Source: CAZWHE01 sp964633825 | GTDB taxonomy: Bacteria; Planctomycetota; B15-G4; CAYZWU01 | DNA length: 17,892 nucleotides | Assembly: GCA_964633825.1 (NCBI GenBank) | Contig: CAZWHE010000075.1 | Coordinates: 1 to 17,892, forward strand | Direction: 5' to 3' | Shown: piece by piece, positions 7,134-14,364 of the stretch | Layout: every line of letters starts with the position of its first letter | Position numbering within the stretch: position 1 is the stretch's first letter | Translations under genes and position numbers: made by a program | Notes under the pieces: generated by a model | Databases searched by the model: none | What the model was told of the DNA's origin: nothing | What the model saw: only the letters and a program-made list of their open reading frames with translations

Positions 7134-8324
7134 TTAGAGAATCTCCACCTCGACCGGGTTGGACGAGAAGACCACGTCCCCCGTATCGAGCGCGACGGCG
7201 ATGAAGGTGATGGTCGTTCCGATGAATGCGGGCGGGACGGGACCGAGGGTATCGAAGGCCGCCGAAGCCTCGCCCGAGGAGGACAGAATCCCCTGGAAAT
7301 CGACGAAGTTCGGGTTGTTGGCGTGTGCCAGGCAGAGGTGGGTGTAGGCGTCGGGGTTGATGCCCATGTGAACCCCGTCGTCAAAGACGCCGTGCCAGTC
7401 GTATCCCGGGTTGCCGCCCGAGAGGGAGAGGACCACGACGTAGTCGTCGCCGGCCAGCGACGAGTCGGTTGTCAGGTCGAGGTTCACCGTGCCGCCTGTC
7501 GCTGCGGGGAATGACCCGGTGTCGGCTTCGAGAGGCTGGTCGTATCCCGAAAGGATCTCGCTGACCGTCTTGCTGTGCGTGCCCAAGGGATCGACGCCGG
7601 CCAGGTAGTCGAACCAGTCCGTGATCAGGGATGGATTGCCAGCATAGTTGAACACGTGGGTGACCGCGCCGAGCACATCGGGGCTGCTTGTTGCGGCATG
7701 GAGCGCTTTGAGGTCGACAAGGTCCGGAGGATTGGAGAGCAGGCCGTGGCCGAGAAACCAGACGCCGTACTTGTTATGGATCTCGAAGGAGGGCTGGGAA
7801 ACGGCGTGGGTGTTCACGTCGTGGCCGTCGGTGATGTGGAGCACGCCGTAGGGCAGCTCGTAATCGCTGCTCGGAATGCAGCCGCTCTTCAAGCCGTCGC
7901 TGCCGACGAGCTGGTCGAGCAGCGCCTTGTAGTCGGCCATGGTGCCCAGGTAGGGCTCGGGCCTGTAGAAGGTACCCGGCCGGAGATCGGTGTAACCGTC
8001 CCACACGCCGGGCGCTTCGACGCTGTGGTGGTGCCCGCCGATCTCGTGTCCCAGCAACTGCCAGCTCCGGACTTGGGCCAGCATCGGTGGGTCGCCCAGG
8101 ATCATGTCCGCCCAGGACGGAGTGAAATCGATGGTGAGCTTGATGTTGCGCAGCCCGGCTTCCTGCACCAGCGATGCGAGCTGAACGAACTGGGGCGGAT
8201 TGGCGTTCGGCGGTTCGCAGTGGACGACGAAAATAGTGTCCGGGATCTGGCCGGAAGCGATGGAAGGAGCTCCAAGCAGGAGCCATGTCGAGATTAATGT
8301 AATCAATAATACTTTCAGTGACAT
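7134..8324 (-). CDS. Secreted protein, polysaccharide-deacetylase-like N-terminal half plus shared C-terminal module
   Basis: From the ATG at 8324 the product has 396 residues, with a classical signal peptide at 1-25 (M-S-L-K-V-L-L-I-T-L onward, ending S-I-A-S-G). In-frame ATGs at 8342 and 8366 would add a hydrophilic extension. None of the three has a strong ribosome site; GGAG lies 12 bases before the one chosen. Residues 26-260 carry G-H-E-I-G-G-H-H-H-S at 92-101, which resembles the 'GHEIxNHTxxH' metal-binding motif of carbohydrate esterase 4 enzymes. H36-C-E and D66 may be further active-site residues, but the canonical first aspartate motif is not clear, so activity is uncertain. Residues about 280-396 are the C-terminal module that also ends both C25 proteases here (S-N-P-V-E-V-E-I-L at the terminus). 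The gene probably has its own promoter. Confidence 0.85.
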   Translation of the reverse strand: MSLKVLLITLISTWLLLGAPSIASGQIPDTIFVVHCEPPNANPPQFVQLASLVQEAGLRNIKLTIDFTPSWADMILGDPPMLAQVRSWQLLGHEIGGHHHSVEAPGVWDGYTDLRPGTFYRPEPYLGTMADYKALLDQLVGSDGLKSGCIPSSDYELPYGVLHITDGHDVNTHAVSQPSFEIHNKYGVWFLGHGLLSNPPDLVDLKALHAATSSPDVLGAVTHVFNYAGNPSLITDWFDYLAGVDPLGTHSKTVSEILSGYDQPLEADTGSFPAATGGTVNLDLTTDSSLAGDDYVVVLSLSGGNPGYDWHGVFDDGVHMGINPDAYTHLCLAHANNPNFVDFQGILSSSGEASAAFDTLGPVPPAFIGTTITFIAVALDTGDVVFSSNPVEVEIL

Positions 8325-8375
8325 CTTTGAAAAGATCTCCATTGGAATCGGGTCCGGATGTTTCATCCAAAATAG

Positions 8376-8397
8376 GCGTTAACGCTATGGCATTATA
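8376..8397 (-). promoter_or_regulatory. Candidate -10 box and operator-like palindrome
   Basis: On the minus strand a perfect TATAAT lies at 8397-8392, followed directly by the perfect 10-bp palindrome GCGTTAACGC at 8385-8376, about where transcription would start. Both lie 50-75 bases before the start chosen for the deacetylase-like gene. No good -35 box is visible at 16-18 bases spacing, so an activator or another sigma factor may be needed. Confidence 0.4.
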
Positions 8398-8481
8398 ACC
8401 GGGGAATGTCAGGGAAGTTTCGAAAAGAGTGTAATGAAACTCCGAACAAAACCGGACGGCCGGGAGTGAAACCCATTCGGC

Positions 8482-9726
8482 TCAATGCTCGACAACGACC
8501 TTGACCGCTTCGGGCAGGAGGGCCGTTTTAACGACCGCGGGCATGTGGCCAGCGGGAACGTGGTGGGTGACGATGAGGCCGCCCAGGTCGATTCCGTTTT
8601 TCCACAACTCTTCCATGATTGGGAAGGCTTTGGCGAAATCGCCGCACCGTGATGTGGTGATCCGGAGGTTTTTTGAAACGAGAGGTCCCAGAAGCCCGCC
8701 GGGCTCGGCTTTACGAGCATCGATGTAGATCACGCCCCGCGGCGGAACGAGCCCCTCTCGGCTGTCAGGCCGGGGGCGCAGTGCGGAGTCGATTTCCTTG
8801 AGCGATGTGGCGACGACGGCGCCGGCCGGGGGAGTGTCGCCCTTTCCGAGAACAGCGAGCGACACCTCGTCCACGACCATCTCGGTGAGGTGTTCGAGCC
8901 CGAGTGTTTTTTGTCCCGTCGTCGACTTGACGTGAACCTCTCGGCGCGCGATCTCCAGGGCCAGCTCCAGCCCTTTCGGGCTTCCCGTGGCCTCGACCGC
9001 GATGTCGGCGCTGTCCGGGCCGGGCGTGCCGCTCAGGACCTTGTCAGCTCCGAGGCGCCGGGCCGTGGAAGCGCGGACGGGGTTCTGTTCCACCGCCGTG
9101 ATGGAGAAGGAGAAACCGCCCCTGTCGCGAAGGGCCCTCAGCGCGGCCACGATAAGAAGGCCGAGTTTTCCGGCGCCGAGAACGGCGATTGATCCGGCCC
9201 GGTCCGGTTCGATCGTTTCCACGGCGTGGAGCGCGGCGGCAAAGGGCTCGGCGAGAACGGCCGTGTCGGGCAACATCCCCTTCGGCACGGGGATGATGTT
9301 GTTTTTCGGGACGAGAACGTAGGGCCCGAATCCGCCCGGCAGCCTGTCGATCCCGAGAACGAGCCGGTCTTGGCAGTGCTTGGAGTGACCGGCGCTGCAC
9401 CGGGGGCACGCCGCCCCTTCCGGCGATCCGAGCGCTGCGTGGGAGGCGTTGATCTCGCACGCAACGAGGCGGCCCTTTTCGTCCCTGGCCAGGATCTCGT
9501 GCCCGATGATCTGGGGAAGGGGAAAGGGCAGAAACCGCCGCGCCAGGTCGGTGGAACAGACGCCGCAAGCCTCCGTCCGCAGGAGGCGGTAGCCCGGGGG
9601 AAGCTCGAGATGAAGCTTCCCTTCGCGCTCGACGAGGAAGCCCTTCTTCTCGTTTCCGCTGAACGCGTAGGAAGCCCTGCCGAAAGAACCGTCTGCGTTC
9701 AGTTCCTGCGCTGTGAAGGAAACCAT
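8482..9726 (-). CDS. Zinc-type medium-chain alcohol/polyol dehydrogenase
   Basis: This 414-residue protein belongs to the MDR (zinc-dependent alcohol dehydrogenase) superfamily, whose members oxidise alcohols or polyols with NAD(P). The catalytic zinc region is visible as C-G-V-C-S-T-D at 54-60 (Cys57 the likely ligand) and G-H-E at 75-77. The nucleotide-binding fold has G-A-G-K-L-G at 184-189. The structural zinc lobe has Cys107, Cys110 and Cys118; the position of the first of the usual four cysteines holds glycine, so the site may be altered. The N-terminal 30 residues are longer than usual. The substrate is not deducible. The start is supported by AAAGGA eight bases upstream. The gene diverges from the HtrA gene across a 126-base intergenic region, so the two may share control. 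Confidence 0.88.
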   Translation of the reverse strand: MVSFTAQELNADGSFGRASYAFSGNEKKGFLVEREGKLHLELPPGYRLLRTEACGVCSTDLARRFLPFPLPQIIGHEILARDEKGRLVACEINASHAALGSPEGAACPRCSAGHSKHCQDRLVLGIDRLPGGFGPYVLVPKNNIIPVPKGMLPDTAVLAEPFAAALHAVETIEPDRAGSIAVLGAGKLGLLIVAALRALRDRGGFSFSITAVEQNPVRASTARRLGADKVLSGTPGPDSADIAVEATGSPKGLELALEIARREVHVKSTTGQKTLGLEHLTEMVVDEVSLAVLGKGDTPPAGAVVATSLKEIDSALRPRPDSREGLVPPRGVIYIDARKAEPGGLLGPLVSKNLRITTSRCGDFAKAFPIMEELWKNGIDLGGLIVTHHVPAGHMPAVVKTALLPEAVKVVVEH

Positions 9727-9761
9727 GGCCGATCCTTTCGAATCCGCTGCCGCCGGCTAAA

Positions 9762-9822
9762 TTGACACGGGCGAACCTTATCGTATTTACGAAAAGGACC
9801 ACTTTGCTAACATTGTATTATA
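9762..9822. promoter_or_regulatory. Divergent promoter region between dehydrogenase and HtrA genes
   Basis: Candidate elements only. On the plus strand a perfect TTGACA sits at 9762-9767, but its -10 partner (tattta at 9784-9789) is poor. A better -10, TATTAT, lies at 9816-9821, 32 bases before the HtrA ATG. On the minus strand TATAAT reads from 9822 to 9817, about 90 bases before the dehydrogenase start. The two -10 boxes overlap, so the transcripts could compete. Confidence 0.35.
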
Positions 9823-9852
9823 ACGACTCGTATTACCATTCCGGAGGACATC

Positions 9853-10914
9853 ATGCCGATCAAAGCTGTTTTAATCGGACTGGCCGGTTTTGTTTTCGTC
9901 ATGCCGCCGGTCTATTCCGAGATCGAACCGATCGAGGACGAAGGGCTCTGCTTCGAAGAAAAGAAAGTCGTCGCCATCTTCGAGAAGTGCGCCCCCTCGG
10001 TCGTCTTCATAACGAGCAAGTCTCTGCGCAGGTCGCTCTTCTCTCTGAACGTGATGGAAGTACAGCAGGGCTCGGGAAGCGGCATCATCTGGGACAGGCT
10101 GGGCCATGTGGTCACCAATTACCACGTGATTCACGCCGCCTCCGCCTGGACCGTCACTCTGGCGGACGGCTCGGTCTATGAAGCCGAAAAGGTGGGGGAG
10201 GAACCGGATAAGGACCTGGCCGTTCTCAGAATCAGAGCGCCGAGGGAGAAGCTTGTGCCCCTCGAGCTGGGGACTTCGAAAAACCTCAAGGTCGGCCAGA
10301 CCGTGCTCGCCATCGGCAATCCCTTCGGCCTCGACCACACGCTGACGAAGGGAGTGGTCAGCGCTCTTGGAAGGGAGATCAGGTCGCTCAGTGATCGTAT
10401 CATCCGTGACGTGATCCAGACGGATGCCGCCATCAACCCCGGAAATTCGGGCGGGCCTCTCCTCGATTCGCGGGGGCGGTTGATAGGGATCAACACGGCG
10501 CTTCTGAGTCCCACCGGATCGAGCGCCGGGATCGGTTTCGTCGTTCCCGCAGACACGGTCAAGCGCATCGTGCCCCAGCTGATCCGTTTCGGCCGGGCCG
10601 TCACGCCGGGCACGGGGGTCGTCCTTCTTCCGGACAGGTACACGGCTCAGCTCGGTCTCAAGGGAGGCGTGATCCAGCAGGTGCGGCGGAACTCGCCCGC
10701 CGTTCGGGCCGGTCTCGAAGAGATTTATGTCACACGCAGGGGCCGGATCGTTGTGGGGGACATCATCGTCGGCGTGCAGGGTCAGCCTGTGGAAAACAAC
10801 GACGACTATTTTGCGGTGCTCGAAAAGCACGAGCCCGGAGATACGGTGACCCTCACGATCAAACGGGGCCGCGCCCTCTTCGAGGTGAAGATGAAACTCG
10901 ATAGGGGAGAGTAG
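9853..10914 (+). CDS. HtrA/Deg-family serine endoprotease with one PDZ domain
   Basis: This 353-residue periplasmic protease degrades or refolds damaged envelope proteins. It has a signal peptide or signal anchor at 1-22 and a trypsin-like domain at about 38-245. The catalytic triad is visible: His91 in T-N-Y-H-V-I, Asp121 in D-K-D-L-A-V-L, and Ser199 in N-P-G-N-S-G-G-P-L. The N-P-F-G-L substrate-loop motif is at 156-160. One PDZ domain follows at about 255-350, with G-D-I-I-V-G-V as the usual core strand. The single PDZ and the length fit the DegS/single-PDZ group rather than DegP with two. GGAGG lies five bases before the ATG. The TAG stop overlaps the first base of the large palindrome. 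It is the only confident plus-strand gene of the window. Confidence 0.95.
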   Translation: MPIKAVLIGLAGFVFVMPPVYSEIEPIEDEGLCFEEKKVVAIFEKCAPSVVFITSKSLRRSLFSLNVMEVQQGSGSGIIWDRLGHVVTNYHVIHAASAWTVTLADGSVYEAEKVGEEPDKDLAVLRIRAPREKLVPLELGTSKNLKVGQTVLAIGNPFGLDHTLTKGVVSALGREIRSLSDRIIRDVIQTDAAINPGNSGGPLLDSRGRLIGINTALLSPTGSSAGIGFVVPADTVKRIVPQLIRFGRAVTPGTGVVLLPDRYTAQLGLKGGVIQQVRRNSPAVRAGLEEIYVTRRGRIVVGDIIVGVQGQPVENNDDYFAVLEKHEPGDTVTLTIKRGRALFEVKMKLDRGE

Positions 10915-11174
10915 GGGAGACACAGTACGCAGTAATCCGGAATCGCCCTTCTTCTTTTTCACTACAAAAGCAAAGAGGTAAAGAAAGGTTCTACCGGACC
11001 ACAAGGGGGCTCGGAGGTCCTTTGCTTACCCCCCACGCTCGCAAAGCCTCGCTTGAAGGGGGGTGCGCAAAGGACGCTCCGGCCCGTGGTCCGGGCAGGA
11101 TCTCAAGCTACCCCTTTGCTTTTGTAGTGAAAAAGAAGAGGGGCGGTTACGGATTACCGCGTATTGTGTCCCCC
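10914..11174. repeat. Giant imperfect palindrome (MITE-like or bidirectional terminator)
   Basis: The left half (10914-11034) and the right half (11058-11174) are reverse complements over almost their full length, with a loop of about 23 bases. Blocks that pair exactly include 10951-10975 with 11114-11138 (25 bases), CCGGACCAC at 10994 with GTGGTCCGG at 11086, GTCCTTTGC at 11017 with GCAAAGGAC at 11067, and ACCCCCC at 11028 with GGGGGGT at 11058. The ends read GGGGAGACACA... and ...TGTGTCCCC. It fills the whole gap between two convergent genes and abuts both stop codons. It has no open reading frame of note. The transcribed form would fold into one very long hairpin. Confidence 0.9.
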
Positions 11175-11175
11175 T

Positions 11176-14100
11176 TTACGGCACGATCTCGATGGAGATC
11201 GGGTTGGAAACAAAGTCGAAGGGATTGATCAATGTAAAGGCAAAGCTCAGGGTCTCGCCCACATAAACCGGATCGATCGGTCCGAGAACGTACAGCTCGG
11301 CCACCCCGGTTCCGCTCATGTCGAGATAGCTTCTGAAATTCTGAAACATGGGCGTGTTGAAGTGGGTGACGATGAAGTCGCTGACGACATCCATGTTGAT
11401 CGGCAGAACCATGCCGCCCGGCAGCTGCGTTCCGGGATAGGTTCCGCTCAACGTGCCGACCACGGCATATTCGCGGAACGAATAGGAAGGCCCCGGCATG
11501 ACAAACAGGAGGATGTCGCAGCCCGCCGAAGCCGAGAGGGTGTAAGCGTTCGCGCAGAGAGCGGGATCGGTATCGATCAGGTTCACGCTGAAATCATCTA
11601 CTCCCGCCTCGGTGATCGAGTTGTTCGGATTGTCAGAAGCGCTGAAACGGACCTTCACCTGGGCCGAGGGCGCTACGTAATCAGAGACGCGGAAACTCTT
11701 CTCGAGCCACCGGGATCCGCTGGACGAGCTCGTCACGTTCGTCCAGTTTGTCCCGTTGTCATTGGAGACATCCACTTCGAAAGCATCGTCGCCGTCATCG
11801 TTGTAGTACCACTGGTAATAGCTGATCACGGCATCGCCGACAGAGAGGTCGATGACGGGTGAGAAGAGACGCGTCGGTCCCCCGTCCACGTCGGCTTCTC
11901 CCACGGAGCCGCCCACCGAACCGTTCTCCGTGATATAGCAAAGGGTCCCCGTGCCGGACGGATTGTCGTCCTCGGGCTGTGCCGGTGTTCCGTTGTAATC
12001 GGTGCCGATCGGATCGACGCGCTCCCACTCACCGGTGGAGAGGTTCGAGCTCTGGACAGTCCATCCAAGATCGGTCTCGAAATTGTCCATCATGATCGGA
12101 TAGGTGACGCCCACATCAAATGCGTAGCACGCCCCGGGCGCGCCGTAGGGCGATGTGACCGTCGTGCCGCCGTCCCCCTGGGCGCTGAAACAATACTCGG
12201 GCTCGTCACCGGCCGAGAGAACGGGCAGGACACCCTCGAAGGAACCGCCGCCGAGATCGGTCAACGGAACACTGTTGAAACCGGCAAGAGGATCGTAGCG
12301 ATAGTGAAGGAATGCCGTGCCGGGCACATAGCTCTCGAGCCCGTCGGAGATATTGACTTCCAGGGTGATCGAGGCTCCGGGCGGCCGGTACCCCTCGGGC
12401 AGATCCGCCGGGAATGATATACTGAGCGCCGGAACCGTTCCCATCGACAGGTCGGGATTGCCCCAGAGCGCCCCCCACTCGAACATTTCATAGTAGACAG
12501 AGTACCAGAGGCCGTCGGTGTACATCGTCCTGAGCGCCGACTGGTGGGCTTCACCCTGCGTCAATACGCCCTCGGTGCAGCCCGTGGTGAAATAGTAGTC
12601 CATCGACTGGCTCGACCCGTGGCTCGGGTGGCTCCATCCCCCCATGCCGTAGGCCACGCGCGTGGCGCCCAAGAAACCGACAGCCCCCTGCTTCAGCATC
12701 TCCTTGCCGATGTTGGTGTAGTGCGTGTCCGAGTTGGAGCAGGCATCGGCGAAGATAATGGCCGGATAGCTGTCGTCGAGGCTCGAACAGTCGCCCGACG
12801 AGATGAATGCGGGCGCGCCGAGTCCGTAGATGTGGCACGACGTGGGCGAACCGTGGCCGGCCCAGTTCACGAAGGCGTACTGGCTCACCGGCCAGACGGC
12901 CATCACGTTGCTGTGGAGCAGCTCGTAGTCGCAGGGATAGGACGAGGAATAATTCACATTCTTCTCGTACATCTTGGTCATGGTCCACGACGACATCCAG
13001 GGATGGATCGCCGAGTCGGTCTTGTACTCCATGAGCACGGCGTTGTCCGTGTCGGCCCAGAAAAAGGCGCCGAGGAGGAGGATGTTCTTCTTGAAAGCGG
13101 GATCGCTGTTGTTCTCGTAGGCCACCGACTTGTTGCAGATGCTCTCCACCGTGTCGTAGTTGCTCCACGGGATGCGGCCCACATTGACCTCGTTGTAGAA
13201 ATCGATCGGGTCGGAATTTTCGCCCCACCTCTGGTCGCCGTCCTGGTCCCACGACTGGCTGTCGGGAAGGGAGAGCTCGGCGTAGTAGAAGTCGGTTTCG
13301 GGCTTGCCGTAGCCCAGGTCCTGCCAGCATTCGCGCATCTTGGCCGCGTTGTAACCGCTCACGATGAGCACGTCCTCGATCCCCCACTCGCCCGACGGGT
13401 ACTTCTCTCTGAGAAAGTTTCTCATTTTCTCCTGGATGTCGTATCCCGTGTAGTTCGTATCGATCCAGGTCGTGGTCACCACGTTGACCGTCCGTCCCTT
13501 GCTGATCTCCCAGTTCACGAGAGGCGTTACGGCGGGCACGAGGGCGTCGGTCGTGATGATCACGAAGTCGTAAAGGCCCCGGCCCGGCGCGCGGCTCGAG
13601 CAGGGATACCAGGCCTGCGCCTGGTCGTAGTTGGCAATGATGTCTCTCGCGGTCTTCTCCGTTCGGACGAGGTTGTCGTCCATGACGGTCCCGGCCGGGA
13701 TCTTTTCCGGCAGGGTGTAGCTGACGCGAACGATCGTCCGGGGACGGTAGGTCAGCTCGCCCGATTCGGGGTTCCAGCTGAAGGGCGCAACCCGCACATC
13801 GACGAGGCTGTACTTCCTGTAGCCGGCCGTGCGGACGAACTCGCCGGCCGCCGCCGGATAAAACGAGCTGCTGCCGTAGACGGCGTTGTAGTTCGCGTCG
13901 AAGAGCTCTTTGTCCTCTCCAGAGGGGAGAACGTTCTCCTCGCTCACGATACGGGGAAGGAGCACGGGCGCGACCCGGTACGTACCGGGAAGCACCGTCT
14001 CGCCGACACCTTCGAAGGTTACGGTCGTCACCTCGGCGCCGGGCGGAACAGCAACGGCAAAGATCTTTGCCGGCAGAAAGGGAACGCCCGGATCGGGCAG

Positions 14101-14289
14101 GCGCCCGTATCCTTCCATCAAAACCTCATCACCATTCGGTCCCTCTTCGATGGAGTAAGGTCCGGCCGGGATGGTCACGGCGATCTCACGGCTGCCTGCG
14201 GTCGCGGCGACTTCACCGCTCTCCGCCGCGGTTTGTGTAACGAACAGAGCAATTAAACAAAGTATGCAGAGTGCGACCTTCCGTCTCAT
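11176..14289 (-). CDS. Secreted gingipain-like C25 cysteine protease, multidomain
   Basis: From the ATG at 14289 the product has 1037 residues; GGAGG lies eight bases upstream, and the ATG at 14304 would put this site inside the gene. A signal peptide lies at 1-22. Residues about 35-200 look like the C25 propeptide/beta domain, and about 240-615 are the peptidase domain. The dyad is visible as His479 in N-W-A-G-H-G-S and Cys517 in F-A-D-A-C-S-N. Then come an Ig-like domain (about 625-725), a MAM/jelly-roll-like domain (about 733-905; F-E-T-D-L-G-W-T-V to E-A-G-V-D-D-F), and the shared C-terminal module (915-1037) ending S-N-P-I-S-I-E-I-V-P. It is probably exported and surface-bound or released, cleaving proteins; specificity is unknown. 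It lies 75 bases downstream of its paralogue and is probably co-transcribed or driven by the internal promoter noted below. Confidence 0.93.
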   Translation of the reverse strand: MRRKVALCILCLIALFVTQTAAESGEVAATAGSREIAVTIPAGPYSIEEGPNGDEVLMEGYGRLPDPGVPFLPAKIFAVAVPPGAEVTTVTFEGVGETVLPGTYRVAPVLLPRIVSEENVLPSGEDKELFDANYNAVYGSSSFYPAAAGEFVRTAGYRKYSLVDVRVAPFSWNPESGELTYRPRTIVRVSYTLPEKIPAGTVMDDNLVRTEKTARDIIANYDQAQAWYPCSSRAPGRGLYDFVIITTDALVPAVTPLVNWEISKGRTVNVVTTTWIDTNYTGYDIQEKMRNFLREKYPSGEWGIEDVLIVSGYNAAKMRECWQDLGYGKPETDFYYAELSLPDSQSWDQDGDQRWGENSDPIDFYNEVNVGRIPWSNYDTVESICNKSVAYENNSDPAFKKNILLLGAFFWADTDNAVLMEYKTDSAIHPWMSSWTMTKMYEKNVNYSSSYPCDYELLHSNVMAVWPVSQYAFVNWAGHGSPTSCHIYGLGAPAFISSGDCSSLDDSYPAIIFADACSNSDTHYTNIGKEMLKQGAVGFLGATRVAYGMGGWSHPSHGSSQSMDYYFTTGCTEGVLTQGEAHQSALRTMYTDGLWYSVYYEMFEWGALWGNPDLSMGTVPALSISFPADLPEGYRPPGASITLEVNISDGLESYVPGTAFLHYRYDPLAGFNSVPLTDLGGGSFEGVLPVLSAGDEPEYCFSAQGDGGTTVTSPYGAPGACYAFDVGVTYPIMMDNFETDLGWTVQSSNLSTGEWERVDPIGTDYNGTPAQPEDDNPSGTGTLCYITENGSVGGSVGEADVDGGPTRLFSPVIDLSVGDAVISYYQWYYNDDGDDAFEVDVSNDNGTNWTNVTSSSSGSRWLEKSFRVSDYVAPSAQVKVRFSASDNPNNSITEAGVDDFSVNLIDTDPALCANAYTLSASAGCDILLFVMPGPSYSFREYAVVGTLSGTYPGTQLPGGMVLPINMDVVSDFIVTHFNTPMFQNFRSYLDMSGTGVAELYVLGPIDPVYVGETLSFAFTLINPFDFVSNPISIEIVP

Positions 14290-14322
14290 GGTTCCATCCT
14301 CCATTAAGGCGTTTCACGCGGC

Positions 14323-14347
14323 CCCCGCACATGAGCAGGGGATTATA
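14323..14347 (-). promoter_or_regulatory. Candidate internal promoter / small hairpin between the two protease genes
   Basis: The 75-base gap has a perfect minus-strand TATAAT at 14347-14342, 53 bases before the downstream start, but no recognisable -35 box. Just after it, ccccgc...gcagggg (on the plus strand) can form a short hairpin. It may be a weak terminator for the first gene or part of the second gene's leader. Confidence 0.3.
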
Positions 14348-14364
14348 TATCGGTGTCATTACTC

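Noticed and set aside
8399..8481. Terminator of the dehydrogenase gene (CCGG-ccgt-CCGG followed by TTTTGTT)
   Set aside because: The stem is only four base pairs, which is too weak to call.
11022..11266. Small plus-strand frames across the palindrome
   Set aside because: They arise from the repeat itself and run into the protease gene antisense, with no ribosome site.
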